A stretch of DNA of 41,944 nucleotides from Patescibacteria group bacterium (GTDB lineage: Bacteria > Patescibacteriota > Patescibacteriia > GCA-002772895), in contig JAHINX010000061.1 in the NCBI GenBank assembly GCA_018895765.1, positions 1-41,944 of the forward strand. The letters are read 5' to 3'. Made by a program: the position numbers and the translations under genes. The notes beneath the pieces are model-generated. The model searched no databases, was not told the DNA's origin, and saw only the letters and a list, made by a program, of their open reading frames with translations. Numbering within the stretch: position 1 is the stretch's first letter; each line of letters begins with the position of its first letter. Below, piece by piece: positions 15,867 through 23,034 of this stretch.

Positions 15867-15937
15867 TTCCGAGACTTGGATTCGAACCAAGATAGCGGGC
15901 TTCAAAGGCCCGAGTCCTACCATTAGACGATCTCGGA
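15867..15937 (-). tRNA. tRNA-Gln (anticodon TTG), intact copy
   Basis: Minus strand: acceptor TCCGAGA/TCTCGGA, D arm GTC-TAATGGTAG-GAC, anticodon arm CGGGC-CTTTGAA-GCCCG (TTG at 34-36), T arm CTTGG-TTCGAAT-CCAAG, discriminator A. U at position 1 is typical of tRNA-Gln. CCA is not encoded. It lies wholly inside the interrupted tRNA-Gln and probably shares its promoter. Confidence 0.92.
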
Positions 15938-15992
15938 AAATTGTAAAAAAATGTACGGCGGGGCAAGTTAGACGACTCCGGAGTATGGAGTT

Positions 15993-16021
15993 ATAATAGC
16001 ATAATTTCAGAAAAATTGCAA
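15993..16021 (-). promoter_or_regulatory. Promoter for the tRNA-Gln pair
   Basis: Minus strand TTGCAA (16016-16021), 17-nt spacer, TATTAT (15993-15998). The expected start falls just before the 5' acceptor strand of the interrupted tRNA. The same hexamers and spacing occur at 17349-17377. Confidence 0.7.
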
Positions 16022-16104
16022 GTGTCCGGTATTCGGCCAAAGTAGGTGTTTGCGTATTTTATTTATATCATATAAAATTGTAATGGAACCTCTGATAAAT
16101 ATAG

Positions 16105-16215
16105 TGCCGTAGCGAAATCTTCAAATTTTGAGCGAAAATTTTGAACAAGCAACGATGTTTAATGGCTATTAAGCGGAGGAGCTTTTCAAAATTTGCAGCC
16201 AAAATTTGGAAATTG
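16105..16215. repeat. cttcaaaattt-type imperfect inverted repeats before tdk
   Basis: Contains TTCAAATTTTGAGCGAAAAT and TTTTCAAAATTTGCAGCCAA, related to the repeat copies around uvrB (23850-23918, 26023-26221). Apart from these repeats I see nothing else in the stretch up to the tdk start. Confidence 0.45.
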
Positions 16216-16307
16216 CAGTAGGTAATATGTTTTTCAGAGGTTCTAAAGGTGAGATAATTAAAGATTTTAAAATGTTTGGTCCAAGAGTTTACAAAAGTAG
16301 TCCCTTT

Positions 16308-16874
16308 ATGGAGCAGAAGGGTTTTTCCCTGGTCATAACGGGACCCATGGGTTCTGGAAAGACGACAGAGCTTTTTCGTCAACTGGAGAGAATTGAGATA
16401 GCTGGCGGAACAGTAATGTTGATAAAGCCGGTTCGCGACGATCGCGACACAGGCGTCCGCACTCATGGGGGATTTGAAAGAGAAGCGATAGCGCTAAATT
16501 CTCCGGAAGAAATTTTTGATTATTTGGAGCCGGAGATAACGACAATCGGCATAGAAGAGGCGCAATTTTTTGATGACTCAATTTGCGGAGTAGTGCGTGT
16601 TTTGGTGGCACATGGAAAAAGAGTCATATTAAGCGGTTTGGATTTGGATGCAATGGGCAGGCCGTTTGGGCCAATGCCTTTTCTTTTAACACAGGCGGAA
16701 TATGTAATGAAGCTCCAGGCAGTATGTATGTCCTGCGGAGCCGACGCCTCCAGAACCAAGAGAAAAGTTGAGTCCAAAGAACAGGTAATGGTTGGCGGTA
16801 TGGAAATTTATGAACCTGTTTGCACCGCTTGCCATGAAAGCTGGCTTCGGGGTGAAAGAGAGGGGGAGTTGTAG
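16308..16874 (+). CDS. tdk: Thymidine kinase (type II, TK1-like)
   Basis: Salvage enzyme phosphorylating thymidine. The P-loop ITGPMGSGKTTELFRQ, the catalytic-acid segment IGIEEAQFFD, the lid AHGKRVILSGLDLDAMGRPFG and two zinc CxxC pairs (CMSC and CTAC, with the second site ending in CHESW) are in order. I chose the ATG at 16308 (188 residues, normal TK1 length, P-loop near residue 10). The frame is open back to a TTG at 16206 and includes other ATGs, so a longer form cannot be excluded. The P-loop reads GPMGSGKT where GPMFSGKT is usual. It fits a salvage-dependent cell. Confidence 0.9.
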   Translation: MEQKGFSLVITGPMGSGKTTELFRQLERIEIAGGTVMLIKPVRDDRDTGVRTHGGFEREAIALNSPEEIFDYLEPEITTIGIEEAQFFDDSICGVVRVLVAHGKRVILSGLDLDAMGRPFGPMPFLLTQAEYVMKLQAVCMSCGADASRTKRKVESKEQVMVGGMEIYEPVCTACHESWLRGEREGEL

Positions 16875-16879
16875 CTTAC

Positions 16880-16908
16880 TTGCTTTTATTATCATTTTAA
16901 GGTAGAAT
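16880..16908 (+). promoter_or_regulatory. Possible promoter for the DUF5679 gene
   Basis: TTGCTT (16880-16885), 17-nt spacer, TAGAAT (16903-16908). The -35 is weaker than at other sites here. Confidence 0.5.
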
Positions 16909-16940
16909 GTATATATAGTTTAAAAATTAACCTCATATCT

Positions 16941-17099
16941 ATGGAAGCATATTGCGTAAAATGCAAAGCCAAAAGAGAGATGAAAGATGCAAAGGATACC
17001 ACCTTTAAAGCAAAGGGTGGCAAGACCAGAAATGCAATGAAAGGCGTATGTCCAGAGTGCGGTACTACTATGTTCCGCATCATGCCTAACAAAAAATAA
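16941..17099 (+). CDS. Small zinc-ribbon protein, DUF5679
   Basis: A 52-residue protein with two CxxC knuckles (YCVKCK at 4-9 and VCPECGTT near 37-44) separated by KAKGGKTRNAMKG, the pattern of DUF5679. Its function is unknown; the fold suggests nucleic-acid or protein binding. It has its own possible promoter and a terminator downstream (17148-17166). Confidence 0.85.
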   Translation: MEAYCVKCKAKREMKDAKDTTFKAKGGKTRNAMKGVCPECGTTMFRIMPNKK

Positions 17100-17147
17100 G
17101 GCATTTTCTCAAAATTTTCGCTAAAATAGCGGAAATAAAACAAAATT

Positions 17148-17167
17148 CTCCCTTATGGGGAGTTTTT
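17148..17167 (+). terminator. Intrinsic terminator after the DUF5679 gene
   Basis: Stem CTCCC/GGGAG, short loop, six T. Confidence 0.75.
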
Positions 17168-17222
17168 TGTTATTTCTGCTGGAGTGTGTCGTATAAAAAG
17201 CGTATCTATGAATTCCTCCCCG

Positions 17223-17308
17223 TCTTCTCCCCCTTAGGAGAAGGGGGACCCGGGGGGATTTAATAATTTTTAAGTCCCCCCTGCCCTTCTTTTTCAAAGG
17301 AGGGGACT
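17223..17308. repeat. Two head-to-head C/G hairpin repeats
   Basis: Copy 1 (17223-17270) contains cttctcccccttaggagaa and ends ggatttaataat. Copy 2 (17271-17308) is a related unit in the opposite orientation, starting aagtcccc and ending aggggact. Copy 1 closely matches the in-frame repeat in the large secreted protein gene (19409-19454), and the ggatttaataat tail recurs in murC (35907-35953). This is the main content of the 17100-17385 gap. Confidence 0.75.
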
Positions 17309-17337
17309 TGCTGAAACAGCCTCATTTTCCTTAAAAA

Positions 17338-17377
17338 TTATCCACACCTTGCAATTTTTGGCGTATCTGTTTATTAT
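17338..17377 (+). promoter_or_regulatory. DnaA-box-like 9-mer and promoter before the 65-aa gene
   Basis: TTATCCACA (17338-17346) is a perfect DnaA-box 9-mer. TTGCAA (17349-17354), a 17-nt spacer and TATTAT (17372-17377) form a promoter only 8 nt from the ATG, so the mRNA would be essentially leaderless. Confidence 0.55.
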
Positions 17378-17385
17378 AAATATAT

Positions 17386-17583
17386 ATGGCAGAAAAATTG
17401 CGTATCCCGGACCCGATTTTGGCACAGCCAAAACATAAAAAAATGACATTCAAGCGCGAGGCGCTTATTGTTTTGTTTATCGGATTTTTGGCGGGCTGGG
17501 TATGGATGACCTGGGCGATGGTTATTGAAAAGCCACTTGGCCTGGGAGACGTCAGCTTTTTCCGATTACTACTTCCGTTTTAG
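17386..17583 (+). CDS. Small membrane protein, 65 aa
   Basis: Not recognised. A proline-rich cytosolic start (LRIPDPILAQPKHKK) precedes one hydrophobic helix (about residues 27-47, ALIVLFIGFLAGWVWMTWAMV). The end, SFFRLLLPF, is hydrophobic too. It is followed by two genes for exported proteins and may serve them, but nothing beyond position supports this. No Shine-Dalgarno; the promoter is almost adjacent to the start. Confidence 0.6.
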   Translation: MAEKLRIPDPILAQPKHKKMTFKREALIVLFIGFLAGWVWMTWAMVIEKPLGLGDVSFFRLLLPF

Positions 17584-17646
17584 TAATTGTAATCCGTAAC
17601 TCGTAATCCGTAACTCGTAAAATGTGTCGCTTTGCGACAAATTATT

Positions 17647-18195
17647 ATGAAAAAATTCAAAAAAATTATATTATTGGTTTTAATTTTTATCGCCGGTTTT
17701 GGAATCGGCAATGCGGTGAAATATTATTTGGATATGTGGCGCGCCGATATGAGCGTGCAAACATTTTTAAACGCCATTGAAGCGCCGTATAAAAATGATA
17801 ACTATGGCGGAGCAACGCCGGAAGAAACATTTGATATGTATCTCACGGCTTTGAAGAAAGGCGATCTGGAATTGGCAAGTAAGTATTTTGTGATTGGGAA
17901 ACAAGAAAACAGATTAGCTATTTTATCCGATAAAAAGGATAATAATGAGTTGGATGATTATATAGCAAAATTGGAAAATGCAAAAAATACTTGGAAAATA
18001 AAAAAAGATGAATTTTATAATTGGGAAAGCAGGGCGGCGTATGAATATGAGACAGTGGTAGAAAAATTAAAATATATAGAAGTAGAGAATCCAGTTTCAA
18101 AACAATTAGAAAAAGTTGCAGTAAAACCAGGAAAATATAATGAGATAATACATTTTGAAAAAAATAATAACATTTGGAAACTCTATTTATTATGA
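17647..18195 (+). CDS. Membrane-anchored hypothetical protein (DUF4878-like fold suspected)
   Basis: A 182-residue protein: basic start, one helix (about 6-24, ILLVLIFIAGFGIGNAVKYY), then a soluble domain beginning GGATPEETFDMYLTALKKGDLELASKYFV. Such one-helix segments counting 'events per step' are typical of NTF2/DUF4878-like lipoprotein domains, a tentative link. I use the ATG at 17647 rather than the TTG at 17632. Its TGA stop overlaps the ATG of the next gene by 4 nt, so the two are translationally coupled. Confidence 0.65.
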   Translation: MKKFKKIILLVLIFIAGFGIGNAVKYYLDMWRADMSVQTFLNAIEAPYKNDNYGGATPEETFDMYLTALKKGDLELASKYFVIGKQENRLAILSDKKDNNELDDYIAKLENAKNTWKIKKDEFYNWESRAAYEYETVVEKLKYIEVENPVSKQLEKVAVKPGKYNEIIHFEKNNNIWKLYLL

Positions 18196-21100
18196 TAAAA
18201 AAATCCTCTTTCTATAAAAAAGGAGGATTTTGGAATTTCAGATTTCAAATTTCAGATTTTAGATTTAATCTGATTAAATTATTTATACCGGTTATTTTGA
18301 TTGCCGGTTTTTTTGTCCCCTATTTTTCTTTTGCTTGGGACAGCCATTTTACCCATCGCGCCTTAACTTATGAAGCGGGAGAATTTTTTAATTATTTTAA
18401 TGATAGCCAACTAAGTGAAGAAGAAATTAATTGGCTGATGCAAGGAGCGCAAGAAGAAGATACTCCTCCGCGCTGGATAAACCATTTTTACAATCCAATA
18501 ACAGGCGAGGGTTGGACAGGCGATAAGCTGGGAGAAAACTCCCCAGGGCTTGTAAAATTTTTAAGCGGATTTTTTCTTTCTTCAAGAACTGCGCTTTCTG
18601 CAAAAAACTGGGCAAAAAACCGTTCCGCCCAAGCTGACTATTCATTATATAAAGGCGACCAAACCTGGCAAAAAGCGATTGATGCCTATTTGGAAGGGGA
18701 TAGAGAATCCGCTTTTGTTGCTTTGGGCCATATTCTTCATCTATTGGAAGATATGACGGTGCCGGACCATACGCGCGGAGACACTCATGCCGGCATTGTT
18801 GGCGACAAAGGAAGCCCCTTGGAAAATTGGGCAAAAGAATATAACAAAGACAAAATTGGCAAATTACAAACAGCAGAGGAATTATATAAGTCAGGCCAGA
18901 AGCCAAAAGATTTTTCAATTTTGGAAAATTATTTTGATTGGAATGCAAAATACAGTAGTGAAAATTTTTTTAGTGAGGATACAATAAATGAAAACTTAAT
19001 AGCTGTTCCAGAGTTAATTATTGGAGAAAATCAGCAAATTTACGGTTATATTAATAATTATCCCGTTTATACGGTAAAAGATAATAAAGAAACTATCAAT
19101 GATCCCCAAATCCTCACCGCTTATTGGCAGCGCCTCTCAAAGCAGGCAGTCATCTCCAGCGCCGGAGTAATAAATCTTTTTTTCAAAGAGGCCGAACGCC
19201 AATCAAAACTTCCGCAAAAAATGACAAAAAAGAGCAATACTACAACAAACACAATTTGGTCGCCATTTGGGGAGCTTACAAAATTATACAATACAGCAGT
19301 TCAGTTCGCGCAAGGTTTTTTCCCGCAAAGCACAAAAGCCGATGAATCGGTAAATGATGAGATTGTCACGTCGCAAGCTAATAGTGGTGACGAACGACTA
19401 TCAGAGCAAGCTTCTCCCCCTTCGGAGAAGGGGGATTTAGGGGGATTTAATAATAACCAATCAACAATAATCAATCAGCAATCAATAATTCCTGACCCGA
19501 CTCCCGCAAGCGAATCAATAACAGAGCCGGAAACAAATTTCTACGTCAGCCAGGTAATAGACGGCGATACGATTACGTTGAATAGCGGAGAAGATGTCCG
19601 TCTAATTGGTATGGATACGCCAGAACGCGGAGAAGAGTGTTTTGAAGAAGCAAAGCAGAAAATGGAATCAATGGTATTGGGCAAGAATATCCGTTTAGAA
19701 AAAGATACAAGTGAAACCGACAAATATAATCGGTTGTTACGTTATATTTATATAGACGGCGTGTTGGTAAATGCCGAGATGCTAAAAGAGGGATATGCGC
19801 ATCTTATGATGATACGGCCGGATACGAAATATTACAGCGCTTTCAAGTCATACGAAGAAGAAGCGAAATTTTTTGAACGCGGATGTTTATTTCAAAAGGA
19901 AGGCGTCGGTGGAGCCGATCCAATAGATGAAACGCCGGTATACACGGGCTGGTCATCAGCCGGCGGGAGTTCTAAGCCGGCGCCTCAAGCGCCAAAGGAA
20001 GAAACGCCGACTTCAACTCCGGAAACCGCCACCAGCACGTTGGAAGTAATTTTGGAAGATATAACTTCAACCTCAACTCCGCAAACTTCAACCTCAACTC
20101 CGCAAACTTCAACCTCAACTCCGGAAACTTCAACCTCAACTCCGGAAACCGCCACCAGCACGTTGGAAATCCCCGAAATTTTGCCAAATATTATTATAAA
20201 TGAAATACAGATTAGCGGAGGTCCGGGTGACACCGATAATGAATTTATAGAATTATATAATAATTCATCTGGCGCAGTTGATATTACTGATTGGAAATTA
20301 TTTAAAAAAACAGAAACGGTGCTGAGTTATAACCCTGATAAACAGCCTCCTGCGGAATATAATCTTGTTTCAAAATTCCCCACGGGCTCAACAATTCCAG
20401 CGAATTCGTATTTTCTTATTGTCCCCAAAAATGCCATTGGTAAACATGCGGATACGAATTATACCAACGGAAGCAATTTTGCCACGAGCGACGATACTCT
20501 TATTATAAGAGATGCGGACGGAAATATTATTGATAAAGTCGGTTTTGGCCTTGCGAATGACTATGAAGTACAACAAACGTATAATCCGCTGGACGGCCAA
20601 AGCATAAGCCGCACAAATTTTATCGACACGAATAATAATTTTAATGATTTTACGGTTTCCAGTTCAACGCCACAAGGGACAAGTAGCACTATGGCAATTG
20701 CGCCAGAACCAGAGCCGGAACCGGTTATTCCACCTGTCGTACCGGAACCGTCGGCGCCAACAATAGCTTGCACTACCTTTACTTACGGTACTCATAACAA
20801 AGAGGAAGGAGAAGCAGACAAAATCGCCGCCGAACCATTTCCGGATTTTTCAAATACATTAACTGTTACATTGGAAGCAGGGAAGACCTACTACACCGAC
20901 GATACAATATCCATTCCTAATAATAGAAAGTTAATAATAGAAGAAGGTGTGGTGTTAAAATTTGGAAGATGGCGCTGGGGAGGATGGATGAACTTTCCAA
21001 TCAGTTTGCGCATTTTAGGAGACCTGGAAGTAAATGGCACTGCTTCAAACCCGGTTATTTTTACAACTTTCCGCGATGACGCGCACGGCGTGGCGATTGA

Positions 21101-21704
21101 TATTTCCGGTTCCGAGCCCGCGCCTGGCGATTGGGGCTCTATACAGATAGAAAGTCCTAATGGTAAAGATATAAAAATTCAGCACGCCAAAATTTATTAT
21201 GCCGGCGGAGCGGCGAGTGCCGCCAATTCTTCCGGTGGCGCAATATTTGTGAATTTTTCGGACGCGGACATAGAGATTTCCGATATAGAAGTTAGCCACA
21301 GCCAGTCAGGCATCTATTCGCGCCTATTCCCGGGCACCCAGCCGAATATTTTAAATAGTAATTTTGAATATAATGCGCTCTGGGGCATATCTGCCCAAGA
21401 AGATAGCGCTATCCGTATAATCGGAAATACATTCCAGTGCAACGGCTTAACCGGCAATTCCGGTACAACCGGTGGAGTGAATGTTGTGGGTAATCCGGAA
21501 AATATTGTGATAGAAAATAATGATTTCATCAATAATAAAATCGGGTTGAATTTTTATAACGATAATCCGGACATAGAATTAAATGCGCAAAATAATTATT
21601 GGGGTGCAGAGTCCGGTCCGTGGCACGAAACAAAAAACCCCGCCGGAGCAGGGGATATAATACAGGGAAATGTAGATTTTAATCCGTGGACAGAAATAAA
21701 ATAG
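18192..21704 (+). CDS. Secreted multidomain protein: zinc PLC/P1-nuclease-like + thermonuclease + LTD + beta-helix
   Basis: 1170 residues from the ATG at 18192, which overlaps the previous stop. After a signal helix the mature protein would begin with Trp49 (FSFA-WDSH), as zinc phospholipase C and P1 nuclease do. His180, His183, Asp187 and His193 give the family's H-x3-D-x5-H pattern. A staphylococcal-nuclease domain (450-570) keeps Arg470, Glu478 and Arg514 plus Asp459, Asp475 and Thr476. A Ser/Thr/Pro linker, a lamin-tail domain (about 664-820), a Pro/Glu linker and a right-handed beta-helix (about 880-1170) follow. It probably degrades nucleic acid or lipid outside the cell. Two dispersed repeats lie in frame (13-28, 406-421). 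Confidence 0.85.
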   Translation: MIKKSSFYKKGGFWNFRFQISDFRFNLIKLFIPVILIAGFFVPYFSFAWDSHFTHRALTYEAGEFFNYFNDSQLSEEEINWLMQGAQEEDTPPRWINHFYNPITGEGWTGDKLGENSPGLVKFLSGFFLSSRTALSAKNWAKNRSAQADYSLYKGDQTWQKAIDAYLEGDRESAFVALGHILHLLEDMTVPDHTRGDTHAGIVGDKGSPLENWAKEYNKDKIGKLQTAEELYKSGQKPKDFSILENYFDWNAKYSSENFFSEDTINENLIAVPELIIGENQQIYGYINNYPVYTVKDNKETINDPQILTAYWQRLSKQAVISSAGVINLFFKEAERQSKLPQKMTKKSNTTTNTIWSPFGELTKLYNTAVQFAQGFFPQSTKADESVNDEIVTSQANSGDERLSEQASPPSEKGDLGGFNNNQSTIINQQSIIPDPTPASESITEPETNFYVSQVIDGDTITLNSGEDVRLIGMDTPERGEECFEEAKQKMESMVLGKNIRLEKDTSETDKYNRLLRYIYIDGVLVNAEMLKEGYAHLMMIRPDTKYYSAFKSYEEEAKFFERGCLFQKEGVGGADPIDETPVYTGWSSAGGSSKPAPQAPKEETPTSTPETATSTLEVILEDITSTSTPQTSTSTPQTSTSTPETSTSTPETATSTLEIPEILPNIIINEIQISGGPGDTDNEFIELYNNSSGAVDITDWKLFKKTETVLSYNPDKQPPAEYNLVSKFPTGSTIPANSYFLIVPKNAIGKHADTNYTNGSNFATSDDTLIIRDADGNIIDKVGFGLANDYEVQQTYNPLDGQSISRTNFIDTNNNFNDFTVSSSTPQGTSSTMAIAPEPEPEPVIPPVVPEPSAPTIACTTFTYGTHNKEEGEADKIAAEPFPDFSNTLTVTLEAGKTYYTDDTISIPNNRKLIIEEGVVLKFGRWRWGGWMNFPISLRILGDLEVNGTASNPVIFTTFRDDAHGVAIDISGSEPAPGDWGSIQIESPNGKDIKIQHAKIYYAGGAASAANSSGGAIFVNFSDADIEISDIEVSHSQSGIYSRLFPGTQPNILNSNFEYNALWGISAQEDSAIRIIGNTFQCNGLTGNSGTTGGVNVVGNPENIVIENNDFINNKIGLNFYNDNPDIELNAQNNYWGAESGPWHETKNPAGAGDIIQGNVDFNPWTEIK
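18229..18276. repeat. Dispersed AT-rich repeat within the signal region
   Basis: Tandem-like ttcagatttcaaatttcaga encodes WNFRFQISDFRFNLI just before the signal helix. The reverse complement of this unit is at 8168-8211. Confidence 0.6.
19409..19454. repeat. C/G hairpin repeat in frame in the secreted protein gene
   Basis: Hairpin cttctcccccttcggagaa followed by a ggatttaataat tail, matching 17223-17270. It encodes SPPSEKGDLGGFNNN in the linker before the thermonuclease domain. Confidence 0.75.
20030..20168 (+). repeat. Tandem repeat encoding a Thr/Ser/Pro linker
   Basis: Repeated 18-nt units (acttcaacctcaactccg) encode TSTSTPE and TSTSTPQ between the thermonuclease and lamin-tail domains, flanked by two copies of ATSTLE. 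This is a typical extracellular spacer, and copy number may vary between strains. Confidence 0.85.
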
Positions 21705-21705
21705 C

Positions 21706-21742
21706 ATATATTCAGAGCCCAGCCCTGAATATATTGTTTTTT
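21706..21742 (+). terminator. Intrinsic terminator after the secreted protein gene
   Basis: Perfect 10-bp stem ATATATTCAG/CTGAATATAT, 9-nt loop, TTGTTTTTT. Confidence 0.9.
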
Positions 21743-21782
21743 CACGTGTTTTTATTTTTTCTGGGGAGCAAAACGGAGCTAG

Positions 21783-21808
21783 GATGAACATACCAATGTA
21801 TGTTCATC
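21783..21808. repeat. Perfect 11-bp hairpin
   Basis: Arms GATGAACATAC/GTATGTTCATC with loop CAAT and no T-run. It is a stand-alone palindrome between convergent terminators. Confidence 0.6.
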
Positions 21809-21814
21809 GCTCTA

Positions 21815-21847
21815 AACAAAAAAAGACCACCCGATTGATTGGGTGGT
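21815..21847 (-). terminator. Terminator for the 117-aa minus-strand gene
   Basis: Minus strand stem ACCACCC/GGGTGGT followed by CTTTTTTT. Confidence 0.85.
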
Positions 21848-21867
21848 TTTGTTTTGGGTGGTTTTGC

Positions 21868-22221
21868 CTATGGCATAAGATTTTTTGCTCGGGTTCTTAT
21901 TTTGCAGTTCGGGCAAGAGTCCGGCATCTCTGCGCTGTAAAGAATCATTTTGTATCCGCAATTAGCGCATTGAATTTCAGTTTCTAGTGGATCACTAAAG
22001 TTCCATATTGTCCGAGGCGGTCTCCCTGGCGCAGTAGTATTTTCCGCAATACTTCTTTCTGTATTTTTTGATTCAATTACAATCGGCGTTTTGTCTTTTG
22101 GCCACTTCCAGCTAATCGCTTCCATATGTTTTTTTAAAAAATCATTGTTTTCGCCCAAAAGATGAAGAGGGCAATTGGTGTTTCTAAATATCTCTACATC
22201 TTTGTCAGTGTACTTGCTCAT
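21868..22221 (-). CDS. Accessory zinc-ribbon protein, 117 aa
   Basis: Family not recognised. The N-terminal module YTDKDVEIFRNTNCPLHLLGENNDF...ISWKWP is shared with the neighbour at 22339-22692, so the two are paralogues. The C-terminus is a zinc ribbon with CANCGY and CPNCK. AGGAGG lies upstream of the ATG, and the gene has its own consensus promoter (22269-22297) and terminator. Strong signals and an orphan sequence are typical of the accessory class in this window. Confidence 0.75.
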   Translation of the reverse strand: MSKYTDKDVEIFRNTNCPLHLLGENNDFLKKHMEAISWKWPKDKTPIVIESKNTERSIAENTTAPGRPPRTIWNFSDPLETEIQCANCGYKMILYSAEMPDSCPNCKIRTRAKNLMP

Positions 22222-22268
22222 TTTCGTCCTCCTGCTTATCTTTCTAGCGAAAGATTTGTGTTTTGCTC

Positions 22269-22297
22269 ATCTTAACATAATTTTTGGAGATTGTCAA
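22269..22297 (-). promoter_or_regulatory. Promoter for the 117-aa gene
   Basis: Minus strand TTGACA (22292-22297), 17-nt spacer, TAAGAT (22269-22274). Confidence 0.85.
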
Positions 22298-22300
22298 GAA

Positions 22301-22327
22301 TAAAAAAACGCTATCTGGACGATAGCG
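22301..22327 (-). terminator. Terminator for the 118-aa gene
   Basis: Minus strand stem CGCTATC/GATAGCG, loop GTCCA, seven T. It overlaps the upstream side of the next gene's promoter. Confidence 0.85.
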
Positions 22328-22338
22328 ATAGTTTGGTA

Positions 22339-22692
22339 TTAAGTTGTGATTGGTTTGTTTTTATCTGTTGGCAAATTGCAACAAGGGCAGGCATAAGGCG
22401 GGTTTCCTCTGGAATCTAACGAGGAAAAGATTTTGCAATTATTGCACATTATAATACCCATGGCTTTATTGGTGATGACCCAAGACGTAGAGAAAGAGTA
22501 TCTTTGCGGGACAGTATCCTCCTCTTCCGGTCGAGTATTTTCTTTTTCCGATTCAATGATAATGTTCGGCGGTTGCCAGTTAAGTTTTTTCATCCATTGT
22601 ACATACTCTTCATCATTTGAGCCGAGCAAATGCGCTGGACAGGCCTCGGGGTCGGCCTTAAAATCCTCGATGTCCTCTTTTGTGTATTCCAT
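22339..22692 (-). CDS. Accessory zinc-ribbon protein, paralogue of the 117-aa protein
   Basis: 117 residues from the ATG at 22692, which has GGAGG 8 nt upstream; a TTG two codons earlier is less likely. It shares the N-terminal pattern YTKEDIEDFKADPEACPAHLLGSNDE and the W-x-x-P and IIES stretch with its neighbour. The C-terminal ribbon has CNNCK and CPCC. The tandem paralogues use separate promoters and terminators rather than one operon. No function can be assigned. Confidence 0.75.
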   Translation of the reverse strand: MEYTKEDIEDFKADPEACPAHLLGSNDEEYVQWMKKLNWQPPNIIIESEKENTRPEEEDTVPQRYSFSTSWVITNKAMGIIMCNNCKIFSSLDSRGNPPYACPCCNLPTDKNKPITT

Positions 22693-22714
22693 TATCAAGA
22701 CCTCCTTTACTTAA

Positions 22715-22774
22715 AAAATAACATAAAAGCGATATTTTGTCAATGTTGACAAAATATAAAATTTGTGATAGATT
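22715..22774. promoter_or_regulatory. Divergent back-to-back promoters sharing a -35 palindrome
   Basis: TTTTGTCAA-TG-TTGACAAAA holds two divergent -35 boxes 2 nt apart. Rightward: TTGACA (22746-22751), 17 nt, TAGATT (22769-22774), driving the 73-aa and NUDIX genes. Leftward: TTGACA (22738-22743), 17 nt, TATTTT (22715-22720), driving the 22339-22692 gene. The palindrome could also be an operator. Confidence 0.75.
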
Positions 22775-22801
22775 GGGATATTGGCAGAAAAGGAGAGAAA
22801 G

Positions 22802-23023
22802 ATGCCAAAGCTCATTCCAAGAGAATATGTTCTAAGGGTTTGCCGGCCTGGTATGGAGAATGCTTGTTCGTATCTTATGTGCAGTTCCAAGGGTTTTGAA
22901 TGCGCAAAGGGTACGGAATTTGAAAAAAGAATAAATGCAAAAAGAAATGCGAATGTGATGAATGCTTTGTCGTCCAACTGTCCTGGTATTGATAGTTTAG
23001 ATAAAAAAGAAACTCTAAACTAA
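22802..23023 (+). CDS. Small cysteine-motif protein, 73 aa
   Basis: Starts at the ATG at 22802 behind AAGGAG; the frame opens earlier at a TTG without a site. The pattern C-(x6-7)-C-x-[YF]-L-(x3)-SS-x-G-[FW]-x-C-x-K, ending in a late Cys, is also the C-terminal domain of the NUDIX protein 12 nt downstream. It is therefore a stand-alone version of that domain, perhaps a zinc or iron site. Cotranscribed with the NUDIX gene from the divergent promoter. Confidence 0.75.
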   Translation: MPKLIPREYVLRVCRPGMENACSYLMCSSKGFECAKGTEFEKRINAKRNANVMNALSSNCPGIDSLDKKETLN

Positions 23024-23034
23024 GGAGAGAAGAG

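Larger units (their letters stand above)
15766..15982 (-). pseudogene. Interrupted tRNA-Gln (UUG) gene
   Basis: Minus strand. The 5' part (15967-15982) has acceptor strand TCCGGAG and the start of a D arm (TCGTCTAAC). The 3' part (15766-15819) has the anticodon arm TCAGG-TTTTGAT-CCTGA (anticodon TTG), a T arm and acceptor strand CTCCGGA, exactly complementary to the 5' strand. About 145 nt interrupt the D loop. The insert begins CCCCGCC, ends GGCGGGG, and carries a complete second tRNA-Gln. A promoter sits directly upstream of the 5' part. Splicing is not expected, so this copy is probably dead. Confidence 0.7.

Noticed and set aside
15625..15996. 123-aa plus-strand open frame
   Set aside because: It is antisense to the tRNA-Gln genes and crosses a terminator and repeats; no ribosome binding site.
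19972..20233. Antisense open frames with repeated VEVEV-like or ELRLKF-like units
   Set aside because: They are shadows of the tandem repeat that encodes the Thr/Ser/Pro linker on the plus strand.
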